Assembly: GCA_024684455.1 (NCBI GenBank)
Contig: JAIKWU010000079.1
Location: forward strand, 1-64,000
Length of the DNA: 64,000 bases
Source of the DNA: Bacteroidaceae bacterium
GTDB lineage: Bacteria > Bacteroidota > Bacteroidia > Bacteroidales > Bacteroidaceae
Reading direction: 5' to 3'
Shown: positions 45,401 through 53,681 of the stretch, piece by piece
Position numbering within the stretch: the stretch's first letter is position 1
Layout of the letters: each line of letters starts with the position of its first letter
Translations under genes and position numbers: made by a program
The notes under the pieces: model-generated
Told to the model about the DNA's origin: nothing
Seen by the model: only the letters and a program-made list of their open reading frames with translations
The model's database searches: none

Positions 45401-48294
45401 CCGCCCTGACCGCCATAGTAGTAGAGGCGGACATTGTCAAACATCGTCCAGTCGCCATTGACGGAACTGGTGTTGCGGATGCCCAACGTCAGGCTGCCGC
45501 CGGCAAAGTTCTCATTATCGACGGCATTGTCATAGAGCAACTTGCTAAAGTAGTAGGCTCCCGACTGCATATCGTTAGGGAAGTAGGCAGTGGCATCATT
45601 GTAAGTGACTTCAGACTCGGCACCTACACCATACTTCGTTGTCACGGCGTCAGCACCGATGTTGTTAATGCTCTGTGATGCTGATCCAAGGTAGATTTGT
45701 GCCGTCACTGCATCTGTCCCACTCATGTAGGCGGAATAGACATCGGCAGCGGCGCCTGGACGCTCGTAGGCCTGCATCTTCATGCGGTAACTGCCGGAGG
45801 GCATGTCGCTGAGCGTCTGGTAAAAGTTGAATGTCTTTTGGAAGAATTCATTGGAGGAATAGTTATTGGTTGGTGCTGTGCCGCTCCATCCGTCAGTGCC
45901 GTCCATGCCTGCATTAGCGAGCAGGAAGGTAATGTCGTAGCCTGCACTGTTGGGCGTGGTATTCGCCATAAAAGTCTTGCAGGCAGCAATCACGTCGTCG
46001 TAGTATTGTACAAGTTGCGAGTTGCTGGCCGATGGCACGGCAGACTCGATGGTGCTCAGCGTCGAGGCAAGCGTGCTGTTGGCAGTGCCAGTGTTGTCGG
46101 TGTGTGTGGTACGTGCCATCTTGCGAACGAGTTCGATGATGTCAAGTACGTTCTCACGCTGTTCGTCAATCAGGGCATCAGCGATGTCACCCATTTCTGA
46201 GGCTGTGAGAATCATCCAGCGAGAAGCCGTTGCCGGCTCATAGGCACTGTAATTGGCCGATGTCACATTGCCCGAAGCGGTGGCTGTCAAACTCTTGGGA
46301 TAGGCTGTGCTGGCAGGGAACATCAAATAGTAAGTGTCCTTGGTGACGGGAGTGCTCGATGCACCAAACGAGGCCTCCCACCAGCCGAGGTGCAGGTGGA
46401 CAGCAGTGGTGGAGGTCTTCGACGAACCGCTGACGGCAAAGTTTCCGTCGCCCGTGTAGAGGTACCTACTCGTGCTGACATTCTTGAAGTAGTAGTATTG
46501 TGTGGCTGGGTCGAACTCGATGTACCACGCAGCGGCGTCGTCGGCTTGTGCGGCTGCATCGCTGGCGTAGGTCTTCCACTTCAGTGTGGTGCCACTTGCA
46601 TAGAGGTAGGTCGAGGTGTTCGCTCCGTAACTCTCGTTGCTGTTGCGGATGTAGTATTTGGTATTGTCAGTGTGGGTGAAGCAGTATCCTGGCAGAAAAC
46701 TCTTGTTGGCGACTGGGCACATGCCGTCTTCACTCATGGCCTGTGCCAACAGTCCGTTGGCGTAATATTGGAGGTCGTTGTGTGCATCTTCCTGTGCACC
46801 GTTAATGGTATAACTGGTCATGTTGGTCCCGTTGGTGGCCCACACGTGGGAGCCGCCGCCCGTAACCCACTCTGTCTCGTTGTTGTCCCAAAAGCGGGTG
46901 AGGTCACGTGAACGCTTGCCCCTCCACTGTCCATAACTGTTACCAGGACCACCGCTATAGACTTCCATGTGTTCAGAGTAGGTGACATCCGTTCCCACAC
47001 CGATGCCATGCAGACACTCGTGCATGGCTGTACCGGTGGCTTGATAACTGACGTTCGGACCGAAGCGAATCCAGCCACCATAGGAACAGTCGGCGGTCGG
47101 AGTTCCTGAACCGTAGTTGGCGGTCGGGGTGAAGCCGACAATACTGGTGCAGGCGTTCCAATAGCCCATCAGACTCTGCATAGTGCTATTGATACGAGCG
47201 TTGAATTCATCGTCTGCACCGTTTAGATTATAGGTCAATTTTGTGCTGCGCGGCAAAGTGTAGATGCGGAGCACGTCGCCATAGCCCACACGATTGCTGC
47301 TGTTAACGGCATAGGCACGGATGTAATACGTAGTGCCTGGCGTAAGGTTGTCGAGGATATGGATGTAGCCTACATGGTCCAAGTATCGAGTGGTGCGGTC
47401 GTCGGCCAAGGTAGGCGTAGCGTTCGACGAACTATAGACGAAGCCTTGTGCGGTGATGTTAGAACCAGTGACGGTGCTGCGTGCAAAGGCAATGTTGGTG
47501 CCAACCTGATAACGCGTGTCGGTCACGACGGTGGGACCGCCGCTCGTGCTTTTGCCATAGGCGTAGATGCTGTTTTCGGCATTCTTGATGGCGGCTTTCA
47601 GGTTACTATAAGCGTTGCTGACGTTGGTGGCCGTTCCGCTTGAAGTGAGGCTGCTGGCCGTCGATATGGCACTATTGAGGGTGCTCTTCGCCGTGGCATC
47701 CATGTTTTGCGAAACGACCGTGTTGGCTTTTGTAATAAGCGCGGAGAGGCCTGTGCGCAGGGACGACACATTGGTATTAACGCGGCTGAGTGTGAAGTTG
47801 TCGATAGCCACCCAGTTGCCAGAGCAGTTCTCCAGTCTGAAACCAATCTCTGCCGTTCCATCTACAACGTAGAAAGTGACACTGTAGGTGTTGGCAGCGG
47901 TTACGGTAGTCTGATGCTCGTTGGCTACGAGATAAGCACCCGTCTGTGATGTACTGGTGGCATTTTGGTTGATATTCTGGGCATTGGCCGTCAGCGTGTA
48001 CTGTCCGTTAGTCAGTCCAGTGATGGTCTGCAGCAAGTAAGAGTCAGGCAACCTGGTGCCGGCTGTCACCCATTTCTCAGCATAGGCATGGTAGGTTTTT
48101 AGAGTAAATGAGGTGTTGGTCTGCGTCTGGAAACCAAAATTACGCCATCCGCCAAAACCCTGTCCGTCGAAACCTGCGTTGACGATGCTGCCAGATACGT
48201 CGGTCTGTGCCCACAGACCCGTGGTACAGAACAGTGTGAGCAGAAATGTGAAGAGATAATGTCCAATTTTCCCAAAGTAAAAGTTTCGTTTCAT
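42424..48294 (-). CDS. Giant secreted protein with putative zinc-protease motif and T9SS-type tail
   Basis: 1956 residues. Signal peptide 1-29 (YLFTFLLTLFCTTGLWAQ). An N-terminal lectin-like module about 30-170 recurs later (LLANAGMDGTDGWSG; VAIDNFTLSRV-type ends). A fibronectin-like segment about 250-345 (YIHILDNLTPGTTYYIRAYA). At 425-435 stands HECLHGIGVGT, an HExxH motif with GxG, followed by EHMEVYSGGPGN. Ricin-like segments follow, and the tail holds VYDLSGRRVARPSKGMYIV. It is probably a surface-exposed protease or glycan-binding protein; the third zinc ligand is not settled. Its stop overlaps the 58-residue peptide gene. Confidence 0.85.
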   Translation of the reverse strand: MKRNFYFGKIGHYLFTFLLTLFCTTGLWAQTDVSGSIVNAGFDGQGFGGWRNFGFQTQTNTSFTLKTYHAYAEKWVTAGTRLPDSYLLQTITGLTNGQYTLTANAQNINQNATSTSQTGAYLVANEHQTTVTAANTYSVTFYVVDGTAEIGFRLENCSGNWVAIDNFTLSRVNTNVSSLRTGLSALITKANTVVSQNMDATAKSTLNSAISTASSLTSSGTATNVSNAYSNLKAAIKNAENSIYAYGKSTSGGPTVVTDTRYQVGTNIAFARSTVTGSNITAQGFVYSSSNATPTLADDRTTRYLDHVGYIHILDNLTPGTTYYIRAYAVNSSNRVGYGDVLRIYTLPRSTKLTYNLNGADDEFNARINSTMQSLMGYWNACTSIVGFTPTANYGSGTPTADCSYGGWIRFGPNVSYQATGTAMHECLHGIGVGTDVTYSEHMEVYSGGPGNSYGQWRGKRSRDLTRFWDNNETEWVTGGGSHVWATNGTNMTSYTINGAQEDAHNDLQYYANGLLAQAMSEDGMCPVANKSFLPGYCFTHTDNTKYYIRNSNESYGANTSTYLYASGTTLKWKTYASDAAAQADDAAAWYIEFDPATQYYYFKNVSTSRYLYTGDGNFAVSGSSKTSTTAVHLHLGWWEASFGASSTPVTKDTYYLMFPASTAYPKSLTATASGNVTSANYSAYEPATASRWMILTASEMGDIADALIDEQRENVLDIIELVRKMARTTHTDNTGTANSTLASTLSTIESAVPSASNSQLVQYYDDVIAACKTFMANTTPNSAGYDITFLLANAGMDGTDGWSGTAPTNNYSSNEFFQKTFNFYQTLSDMPSGSYRMKMQAYERPGAAADVYSAYMSGTDAVTAQIYLGSASQSINNIGADAVTTKYGVGAESEVTYNDATAYFPNDMQSGAYYFSKLLYDNAVDNENFAGGSLTLGIRNTSSVNGDWTMFDNVRLYYYGGQGGGEVTSPLDGWTKLTALPSDFNPYFFVLADHTQDLGLVQKAGSHQGANNKAAWYAAGVDPGSDKAFLWTFDSNVDGNTEYVVMANATYPDYMMQTEWNAAWHFRTNDNGAGNIAWGRTLISYADSKWTVQNGYYPDAGYLGPWDNTILDGAETALNKTDSNVGYFDIYSMLRGEYVARYETLDATTIDQPIDISYVLGNPGGERRSAIGWKTEGTGWQAQGSSALTGKVGGYFLERWVGSGLGESQIYQEIQGLPDGRYKFSAIAHCSSNCSLFANDVTTAMPTNNPGTRTEVLITLSGGSNTLRVGARSASNAGSWIAFDDARLEYLGVPETYYVGDPVISITDGSYIQDLQTVTFNYHLATSTDATPLTLLSSTAQATVKKGNTTVAQGTLSLSGNVLTATFPAAFTLETGSDYTLTLPADVVGYSGQVANDAVTLTLHTPVLFDTTCYLLNNATQRYLSRGGLWNTQAIADDYGLAVQIVTDVEGHTRLRLFDNQLYLYDDGTSLFADGGNGIILQPESVNGSYRFQNLSGSGFLAIDGDVVTATGNITATTVLWTLEPTADHPARYAALADAQAVTAATAAGLTDVTTLAQLEAHDFLTDEIAVTGAKAEKYQQYAPIVEAGDDLDYYTETIDHLTPGLYRLSVDAFQRAAYNDWVAAADGARGLIFLYANDAQTQLKSVMDYGATTAYTSDYTYGGLHYPNDETSAYAALETGNYQNVVYVNVPADGTLTFGIRIHNRMGNGVATGTWAVYENFRLEHLMPLVVLDETATTAPAAATNVAVRLLRTLVGKDNATSGNAWNTICFPFDMTADQITATFGEGTVVKSLDSVTKNGESARLTFAPVTEIVANTPYIMQLATAPTTNEYILRGVNVVPTDEPTVTVGDIQFVGNYVKDHVMANNGGKDYYLLNDVFKHSTGNTKIKGYRAYFHVPATSGIKSLGFDPATGIDEVQSTEDEESTTVYDLSGRRVARPSKGMYIVNGKKVFVK

Positions 48295-48342
48295 AATGTT
48301 TTATTTATTTAGTTAGAATATCTCGGAAAATCTACCAAAATG

Positions 48343-48350
48343 CAAATATA
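48343..48350 (-). promoter_or_regulatory. -7 element of the giant gene
   Basis: TATATTTG on the minus strand lies 49 bases before the start at 48294. No TTTG at the usual distance. Apart from this and the rpsT terminator, 48295-48583 shows nothing more. Confidence 0.5.
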
Positions 48351-48499
48351 AGGCATTTCTTCCAAAAGTCGCTTGCTTTCGCGCAATTTTTTTTCAGGAT
48401 GAGCACTTTTCCACTGTTTTCACCTTGAAAAACATGGGGACAGTGTCTTGACGGATGAAAAACGAGAGGGAGGTAAGGAGACGAAATCCGTATTCAATG

Positions 48500-48536
48500 A
48501 AAAAGAAACCGCACCTTCCAGGCATGGAAAGTGCGG
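48500..48536 (-). terminator. Terminator of rpsT
   Basis: On the minus strand CCGCACTTTCC (48526-48536) pairs with GGAAGGTGCGG (48509-48519), one G-T pair, followed by TTTCTTTTTC. Confidence 0.82.
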
Positions 48537-48583
48537 CTTCGTGTTTAAGCTATGTCAATGTAGTCTCGTGCAGAATCCTCGGC

Positions 48584-48838
48584 TTATGCCATCTTGTTGA
48601 GGAGTTTGGCAGCACCCGACTTGAGGTTGGCGGCCTTCTTCCAGTGGATGATGTTCTTCTTAGCCAGTTTGTCAAGGCTCTTCTGGAGTTGAGGGAACAG
48701 GCTCTGTGCCTCAGCCTTGTCGGTGGTGTTACGGAACTTCTTGAGCAGCGTACGCATTGACTTTGCGTAGTAGCGGTTGTGCAGACGACGTTTCTCGTTC
48801 TGACGGATGCGCTTGAGCGCGGATTTGTGATTTGCCAT
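48584..48838 (-). CDS. rpsT: 30S ribosomal protein S20
   Basis: 84 residues, the usual length: [21 protein letters not shown], a Lys/Arg-rich long helix, then [20 protein letters not shown] and [10 protein letters not shown]. It binds 16S rRNA in the small subunit. A hairpin terminator follows downstream, and tRNA-Glu lies 87 bases upstream on the same strand, so the two may share a transcript. Confidence 0.97.
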   Translation of the reverse strand: MANHKSALKRIRQNEKRRLHNRYYAKSMRTLLKKFRNTTDKAEAQSLFPQLQKSLDKLAKKNIIHWKKAANLKSGAAKLLNKMA

Positions 48839-48925
48839 TTCTTTATTGGTTTTAAGCGTTAAAAAAACAGGAAGTCCGATGTGGTATGGCTCACTTGACC
48901 TCGCACCCTTCTTCCCTTGCGTGGG

Positions 48926-48997
48926 TAGTCCCTAGGAGAGTCGAACTCCTCTTTAGAGAATGAAAATCTCTCGTCCTAACCGATAGACGAAGGGACC
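48926..48997 (-). tRNA. tRNA-Glu (anticodon TTC)
   Basis: On the minus strand: acceptor GGTCCCT with AGGGACT (G-T at the end), D-arm GTCTATCGGTTAGGAC, anticodon stem-loop GAGATTTTCATTCTC with TTC, and T-arm GAGGAGTTCGACTCTCC. CCA is not encoded in place. Confidence 0.95.
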
Positions 48998-49040
48998 GAC
49001 CTGAAAGCACTTTGGGCGTATGCCGCCTCAAATGCGGGTG

Positions 49041-49071
49041 CAAAGGTACGTCTTTTTTGTGGAATGACAAA
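49041..49071 (-). promoter_or_regulatory. Promoter of tRNA-Glu
   Basis: On the minus strand TTTG (49068-49071), 19 bases and TACCTTTG (49041-49048). It is the same -7 word as the tRNA-Phe promoter. Confidence 0.75.
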
Positions 49072-49087
49072 ATAATTGTTAAAGTTT

Positions 49088-49119
49088 TTTGAGCGGAACG
49101 ACGTTTTTTCGTAATTTTG
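49088..49119 (+). promoter_or_regulatory. Promoter of recO
   Basis: TTTG (49088-49091), 20 bases and TAATTTTG (49112-49119). It is divergent from the tRNA-Glu promoter, and the leader to 49139 is about 12-20 bases. Confidence 0.72.
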
Positions 49120-49138
49120 CAACGGTTAATTGCAAAAA

Positions 49139-49867
49139 ATGCAGCAAAGGATTCGCGGAATTGTACTGCGGACGGTAAAGGTGGGCGACGCTTCAATCAT
49201 TACCGACCTATTCACCGAAAGTCACGGACGCATGTCATTCGTGGCTCACGTGTCGTCGTCGGGACGCCGCCGAAGCAGCGGTGCCGCTTTCTGGCGACCG
49301 CTCAACATGGTGGAGTTCGACACCGACCTGCACGGGCAGTCACGTCTGCCCCACGTGCGCGGCGTGAGGCTGTATGTCAACTACGCCACCCTGCCCTACG
49401 AGCCGATGAAGCAGATGCTGGCGATGTTCCTCGCCGAATTTCTTTGCCGCGTGCTGCACGGCCAGCAGCCCGACGCCCCGCTCTACGGCTACCTGACACA
49501 CTCGCTCCAGTGGCTTGACACGACAGAAGGCGAAGTGGCCAACTTCCACCTTGTCTTCCTCATGCACCTCTCTCAGTTCGTCGGCATTTGGCCCAACCTC
49601 GAAGGACTGCGCAACGGCTCCTACTTCGACCTGCGCACAGGGTCCTACTCGGCCATACAGCCCCTTCATGCCGACTACCTGCAGCCCGACGAGGCCAGGT
49701 GGCTGCCGCTACTGTTCCGCATGAACTACTCGACAATGCACCTCTTCCGCTTTTCACGCACACAACGCCGCCGCGTACTTAGTGTCCTGACCGACTTCTA
49801 CCGCCTGCACCTCCCCTCGTTCGGACCGCTGCACTCGCTCGACGTGCTCAGTGCCGTGCTCGACTGA
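49139..49867 (+). CDS. recO: DNA repair protein RecO
   Basis: 242 residues from MQQRIRGIVLRTVKVGDAS; a TTG three codons upstream is possible. The N-terminal OB fold (GIVLRTVKVGDASIITDLFTE, RMSFVAHVSS) is followed by a helical domain (MLAMFLAEFLCRVLHG, VFLMHLSQFVGIWPN). The zinc-finger cysteines of many RecO proteins are absent, which is common in Bacteroidetes. RecO helps RecR load RecA at gaps. It has its own promoter facing tRNA-Glu. Confidence 0.92.
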   Translation: MQQRIRGIVLRTVKVGDASIITDLFTESHGRMSFVAHVSSSGRRRSSGAAFWRPLNMVEFDTDLHGQSRLPHVRGVRLYVNYATLPYEPMKQMLAMFLAEFLCRVLHGQQPDAPLYGYLTHSLQWLDTTEGEVANFHLVFLMHLSQFVGIWPNLEGLRNGSYFDLRTGSYSAIQPLHADYLQPDEARWLPLLFRMNYSTMHLFRFSRTQRRRVLSVLTDFYRLHLPSFGPLHSLDVLSAVLD

Positions 49868-49975
49868 CCGCTCCTTATGCCTATCACACGCGACAAGGAG
49901 AACACTATTTTGCTATTTTCGCACAACTTCACCGCTTTTTTCATCTTTTCTTTTTTAATTTTTAATAATAATGTG

Positions 49976-49983
49976 TACCTTTG
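49976..49983 (+). promoter_or_regulatory. -7 element of the glycine-lipid genes
   Basis: TACCTTTG lies about 26 bases before the preferred start at 50010. An exact TTTG partner is lacking; the region is T-rich. Confidence 0.5.
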
Positions 49984-50009
49984 TACGCATATTGTACGAT
50001 TGTACACTA

Positions 50010-50849
50010 ATGGAAAAACAGGAAAAAGAGTTTCGCGTCGATGTCGAAGCGATTGTACGCGAGAAAGCCGGTGCGAAAGCAAAGTACATCCCAGGCTTCG
50101 TCATTTCGTGGCTGAAGAAGACACTGCATCAGGACGAGGTAAACCGTTTTCTGACGGGACGTGCCGCTGGAAAGTTCGGAGTGGATTTCCTCGACGAATG
50201 CGTCGATTATCTTGAGATGGACATGACCGTCAAGGGTCTCGACGAACTTCCCACGAACGAAGGCGGACGCTACTTCACGATTGTCTCCAACCATCCGCTC
50301 GGCGGAGAGGACGGCGTGGCGCTCGGCAAACTCATCTGCCACAAGTACGACAGCCAGATGCTCTACCTCGTCAACGACGTGCTGATGAACCTCAAAGGAC
50401 TTGCACCACTCTGCATCCCCATTAACAAGACAGGCAGCCAGAGCCGCAACTTCCCGAAAATGGTGGACGAAGCCTTCCGCAGCCCGAAGAACGTGCTGAT
50501 GTTTCCCGCAGGGCTCTGCTCGCGCAAACGCGACGACGGCACCATCCGCGACCTCCCCTGGAAGAAGACCTTCATCTCGAAGAGCATCGAGTACCAGCGC
50601 GATGTCATCCCCGTACACTTCAGCGGTCACAACTCTGAACGTTTCTACAACATCGCACGTTGGTGCAAACGCCTCAACCTGAAGGTCAACATCGCCATGC
50701 TCTACCTGGTGGACGAGATGTACAAGAACGTCGGCAAACATTTCGACGTGACCTTCGGGCAGCCCATCCCTTGGCAGACCTTCACCGACAAGTCGAAGAC
50801 CCCCGCCGAGTGGGCGCAGTGGGTTCAGGACAAGGTGTATGAACTGTAA
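50010..50849 (+). CDS. glsA: Lysophospholipid-type acyltransferase, GlsA-like
   Basis: 279 residues from MEKQEKEFRVDVEAIVREK; 13 upstream codons overlap the promoter and are rejected. The acyltransferase site is VSNHPLGGEDGVALGKLI, with FPAGLCSRKRDDG as the later substrate motif. In Bacteroides, GlsA and GlsB make glycine lipids (GlsB N-acylates glycine, GlsA adds the second acyl by O-acylation). The GNAT-type gene next in line fits GlsB. The two are separated here by the DUF559 unit, which begins 3 bases after this stop. The symbol rests on this pairing and recalled family resemblance. Confidence 0.8.
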   Translation: MEKQEKEFRVDVEAIVREKAGAKAKYIPGFVISWLKKTLHQDEVNRFLTGRAAGKFGVDFLDECVDYLEMDMTVKGLDELPTNEGGRYFTIVSNHPLGGEDGVALGKLICHKYDSQMLYLVNDVLMNLKGLAPLCIPINKTGSQSRNFPKMVDEAFRSPKNVLMFPAGLCSRKRDDGTIRDLPWKKTFISKSIEYQRDVIPVHFSGHNSERFYNIARWCKRLNLKVNIAMLYLVDEMYKNVGKHFDVTFGQPIPWQTFTDKSKTPAEWAQWVQDKVYEL

Positions 50850-50852
50850 AGA

Positions 50853-51330
50853 GACCCACCCCAACCCCTCCCAGGGGAGGGGAGTAGTTACTAACAAATC
50901 TGATGGAATATAAGACGGCTTCACCTGACAGGTATGAGATGCTTAAAGCCTTCGCTCGGGAAAACAGAAGAAATGCAACATTGGCAGAGCAAGTGCTTTG
51001 GGAGCGCATCCGTAACAAGAACTTAGGTCAACAATTTGTCAGACAACATATCATTGGCGACTATATTGTAGATTTTGTTGCTTTGGATGTTGGACTCGTC
51101 ATCGAAGTAGATGGTGGTTACCATTCAGAACGTCAGCAACAAGAAAATGATGAGATTCGCGAAAAGGAATTGAATAGGAAAGGTTACCATGTGATTCGTT
51201 TCACTAACGAAGAAGTTGAATTTGACACAGATTATGTGATTAAACAAATAATCCAAGAAATAGAGTGCTAGAATATGAGTGAGAAGGAACAAACTACTCC
51301 CCTCCCTTGGGAGGGGCAAGGGGGAGGGTC
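50853..51330 (+). mobile_element. DUF559 unit 2: nuclease gene between inverted 40-bp repeats
   Basis: Copies of the repeat lie at 50853-50891 and, inverted, at 51292-51330, both about 39 bp with GACCC at the outer end and GTAGTT towards the inside. One DUF559 gene fills the space, reading towards the downstream gene as in unit 1. The unit starts 3 bases after the glsA stop and its distal repeat is translated in glsB. Length is 478 bp against 485 bp for unit 1. No target duplication is seen. Confidence 0.85.
50903..51271 (+). CDS. DUF559 (Vsr-like, PD-(D/E)XK superfamily) endonuclease-like protein
   Basis: 122 residues. It parallels the protein at 34904-35281 from start ([20 protein letters not shown]) to end, with [15 protein letters not shown], the acidic [12 protein letters not shown] and GYHVIRFTNEEV. 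The active-site acids appear intact. Codons are more A+T-rich than in the flanking acyltransferase genes. It lies 11 bases after the left repeat and its stop is 3 bases before the glsB start. What it cuts is unknown; an action on the flanking hairpin repeats is inferred from the repeated architecture only. Confidence 0.85.
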   Translation: MEYKTASPDRYEMLKAFARENRRNATLAEQVLWERIRNKNLGQQFVRQHIIGDYIVDFVALDVGLVIEVDGGYHSERQQQENDEIREKELNRKGYHVIRFTNEEVEFDTDYVIKQIIQEIEC

Positions 51331-52312
51331 TGAGATTATTGACCCTATACCTGTTGACATTCTGAAGAAAGAACTCAAGCAGATTGGCCGCCTGCGTGTG
51401 ACTAACAAGTCGGGCAACGAAATCTATATCTTCGACTGGAAAAACGGCCCGTACCTGCTGCGCGAGGTCGGCCGACTGCGCGAAGAAGCCTTTCGTGCCG
51501 CAGGCGGCGGAACTGGAAAACCGCTGGACCTCGACCACTTCGACACTTGTCCGAATCCCTATCAGCAACTCATCGTCTGGGATCCTGAAGCAGAGAAGAT
51601 CATCGGCGGCTACCGCTACATGTTCGGCAGCGAGTGCGACTTCGACGACAACGGGCAGCCTCTCCTCGCCACAAGCCACATGTTCCGATTCTCGGGCAAG
51701 TTCATTCGCGACTATCTCCCTTACACCCTCGAACTCGGCCGCAGTTTTGTGTCGTTGGAATACCAGAGCACACGTGCAGGCGTCAAAGCCATCTTCTCGC
51801 TCGACAACCTTTGGGACGGCATCGGGGCGGTCTCCATCGTCAAGCCCAACGTGCGCTACTTCTTCGGCAAGATGACCATGTATCCGTCGTACAACCGTCG
51901 CTGTCGCGACCTTATCCTCTACTTCCTCAAAAAGTATTTCGAGGACAAGGACCGCCTCATCCTGCCCATCACGCCGCTCAAGTTGGAACACTCCGAGGAA
52001 GAACTCGCTGCGGTGTTCAGTGCTGGCAACTTCAGGGACGACTACCGCATTCTGAACCGCGAGGTGCGTGCCAACGGACTGAACATTCCACCGCTCGTTA
52101 ATACATATATGAACCTGTCACCGACCATGAAACTCTTCGGCACAGCCATCAACGACGGTTTCGGCGACGTGGAAGAAACGGGCATCCTCATCACCATCGA
52201 CGAGATGCTGGACGACAAGTACATACGCCACATTGAGTCATTCGCCAAAGAGCACCCCGAATACATCAAACTCACAAGCGGTGCCAACAAGGTCATCAGC
52301 GAATACGAATAG
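51275..52312 (+). CDS. glsB: GNAT-type N-acyltransferase, GlsB-like, with repeat-encoded N-terminus
   Basis: 345 residues. The start MSEKEQTTPLPWEGQGGGS includes TTPLPWEGQGGG translated from the 40-bp repeat at 51292-51330; the enzyme proper starts near PIPVDILKKELKQIGRL. The body is of the hemolysin-like GNAT group (REVGRLREEAFRAAGGGTG, YRYMFGSECDFDD, YTLELGRSFVSLEYQS). Such proteins N-acylate glycine or ornithine; with the GlsA-like gene, glycine lipid synthesis is likely. A hairpin terminator follows. Confidence 0.8.
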   Translation: MSEKEQTTPLPWEGQGGGSEIIDPIPVDILKKELKQIGRLRVTNKSGNEIYIFDWKNGPYLLREVGRLREEAFRAAGGGTGKPLDLDHFDTCPNPYQQLIVWDPEAEKIIGGYRYMFGSECDFDDNGQPLLATSHMFRFSGKFIRDYLPYTLELGRSFVSLEYQSTRAGVKAIFSLDNLWDGIGAVSIVKPNVRYFFGKMTMYPSYNRRCRDLILYFLKKYFEDKDRLILPITPLKLEHSEEELAAVFSAGNFRDDYRILNREVRANGLNIPPLVNTYMNLSPTMKLFGTAINDGFGDVEETGILITIDEMLDDKYIRHIESFAKEHPEYIKLTSGANKVISEYE

Positions 52313-52345
52313 CAAACAGGCTCTCTCACGAGGGCCTGTTTGCTT
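52313..52345. terminator. Terminator between convergent glsB and dgt
   Basis: CAAACAGGC (52313-52321) pairs with 52334-52342 across 12 bases, followed by CTTCTAT. It can serve both directions. Confidence 0.75.
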
Positions 52346-53668
52346 CTATATCATCGGCAGGCTTTCGCCGTTGATTTTACGGTAGAGGTCGAGCGCAAAG
52401 ACATCGGTCATGCCCGAGAGATAGTCAAGCACGGCCATGATGCGGGAGTAAGGCTCAGGTGCATCGACTTCGTACTGCGACGACACCCGCGCCAACAAAA
52501 GTTTCGAATACTCCTTCTCCGGATACATGGCTGCATCGGTGAAGAGGTCGATGAGTTGCGAAATGATGCGATAGCCTGCCAACTCGATGTCGAGCACGTC
52601 TTTGCTGCGATAGATTTTCTGCACCGAAACCTTCTGGCAACGCTCGTAGGCCTCGCGGACATTGCTGCTGATGTGGTCAACGAGACTGCCTGTGAACTTG
52701 CCGTCGAGAATCTCCTGTTCGTGTTCGACAAAGGTACGCACACATTCGCGTTCGAGCGTACCAATAGCACTCGAGCGCAGATAAACAATCTGCTCGTTGG
52801 TGTCGGTGACATGTTCGAAAATCGCATGGGCACGCGCATGGTGGTCCTGCGGGATGAGGGAGAAAAGCAACTGTTTCGTCTCCTCGGTCGTCAGCAGCCT
52901 GAGTTTGTGAGCGTCTTCGATGTCCATGATTTCGTAGCAGATATCGTCGGCAGCCTCAACCAGATAAACCAATGGATGACGCATTCCCTTCGCTGAATCT
53001 GCTGTCGGCTGCAGCCCCAACTCCTCAGCAATCCTGCGGTAACTCTCCTTTTCCTGCTGGAAAAAGCCGAACTTAGGTTTCTTCCCACACTGAATGGCAG
53101 GCCATGGATACTTGACGATGGCGGCCAGCGTCGCATAGGTCATCACGAAGCCGCCTGGACGCCGGCCCTTGAAGGTGTGGGTAAGCAGACGGAAGGCATT
53201 GGCGTTGCCGTCGAAGTGAGTCACGTCCGCCCACTCCTCATCGTTCATCAACACCCTGTACTGCTGTCCGTTACCCTCCTTGAAGTACGAAGCAATGGCA
53301 CGTTCGCCGCTGTGTCCGAACGGCGGATTTCCCATGTCGTGGGCAAGGCAGGCGGCACTGACGATGCTGCCGATTTCGCTCAGGTGCGTGTCTGCCAGTT
53401 CGGGATGCTTGTCGAGCAGGAGTCTGGCCACGTCGTCGCCGAGGCTGCGTCCCACGCTGGCCACCTCCAGCGAGTGGGTCAGGCGGTTATGCACGAACAC
53501 GCTGCCAGGGAGCGGAAACACCTGCGTCTTGTTTTGCAGGCGGCGGAACGGTGCCGAGAAAATCAGCCGGTCATAGTCGCGTTTGAACTCCGTCCTGTCG
53601 TCCTTGCGGTCGATGTGCAGTTCCTCCTGCCCCAGCCTTTTATTTGATAGTAATTGCGCCCAATTCAT
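52346..53668 (-). CDS. dgt: Deoxyguanosinetriphosphate triphosphohydrolase
   Basis: 440 residues. FKRDYDRLIFSAPFRRLQNKTQV and NRLTHSLEVASVGRSL are the family start; the HD metal site is CLAHDMGNPPFGHSGERAI; VEAADDICYEIMDIEDA holds another conserved Asp. It splits dGTP (or other dNTPs) to deoxynucleoside and triphosphate, tuning dNTP pools. On the same strand the GxxExxY nuclease unit ends 13 bases upstream of its start, and I find no own promoter between them, so expression may depend on that unit. Confidence 0.95.
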   Translation of the reverse strand: MNWAQLLSNKRLGQEELHIDRKDDRTEFKRDYDRLIFSAPFRRLQNKTQVFPLPGSVFVHNRLTHSLEVASVGRSLGDDVARLLLDKHPELADTHLSEIGSIVSAACLAHDMGNPPFGHSGERAIASYFKEGNGQQYRVLMNDEEWADVTHFDGNANAFRLLTHTFKGRRPGGFVMTYATLAAIVKYPWPAIQCGKKPKFGFFQQEKESYRRIAEELGLQPTADSAKGMRHPLVYLVEAADDICYEIMDIEDAHKLRLLTTEETKQLLFSLIPQDHHARAHAIFEHVTDTNEQIVYLRSSAIGTLERECVRTFVEHEQEILDGKFTGSLVDHISSNVREAYERCQKVSVQKIYRSKDVLDIELAGYRIISQLIDLFTDAAMYPEKEYSKLLLARVSSQYEVDAPEPYSRIMAVLDYLSGMTDVFALDLYRKINGESLPMI

Positions 53669-53681
53669 AATTTTATTCTTT

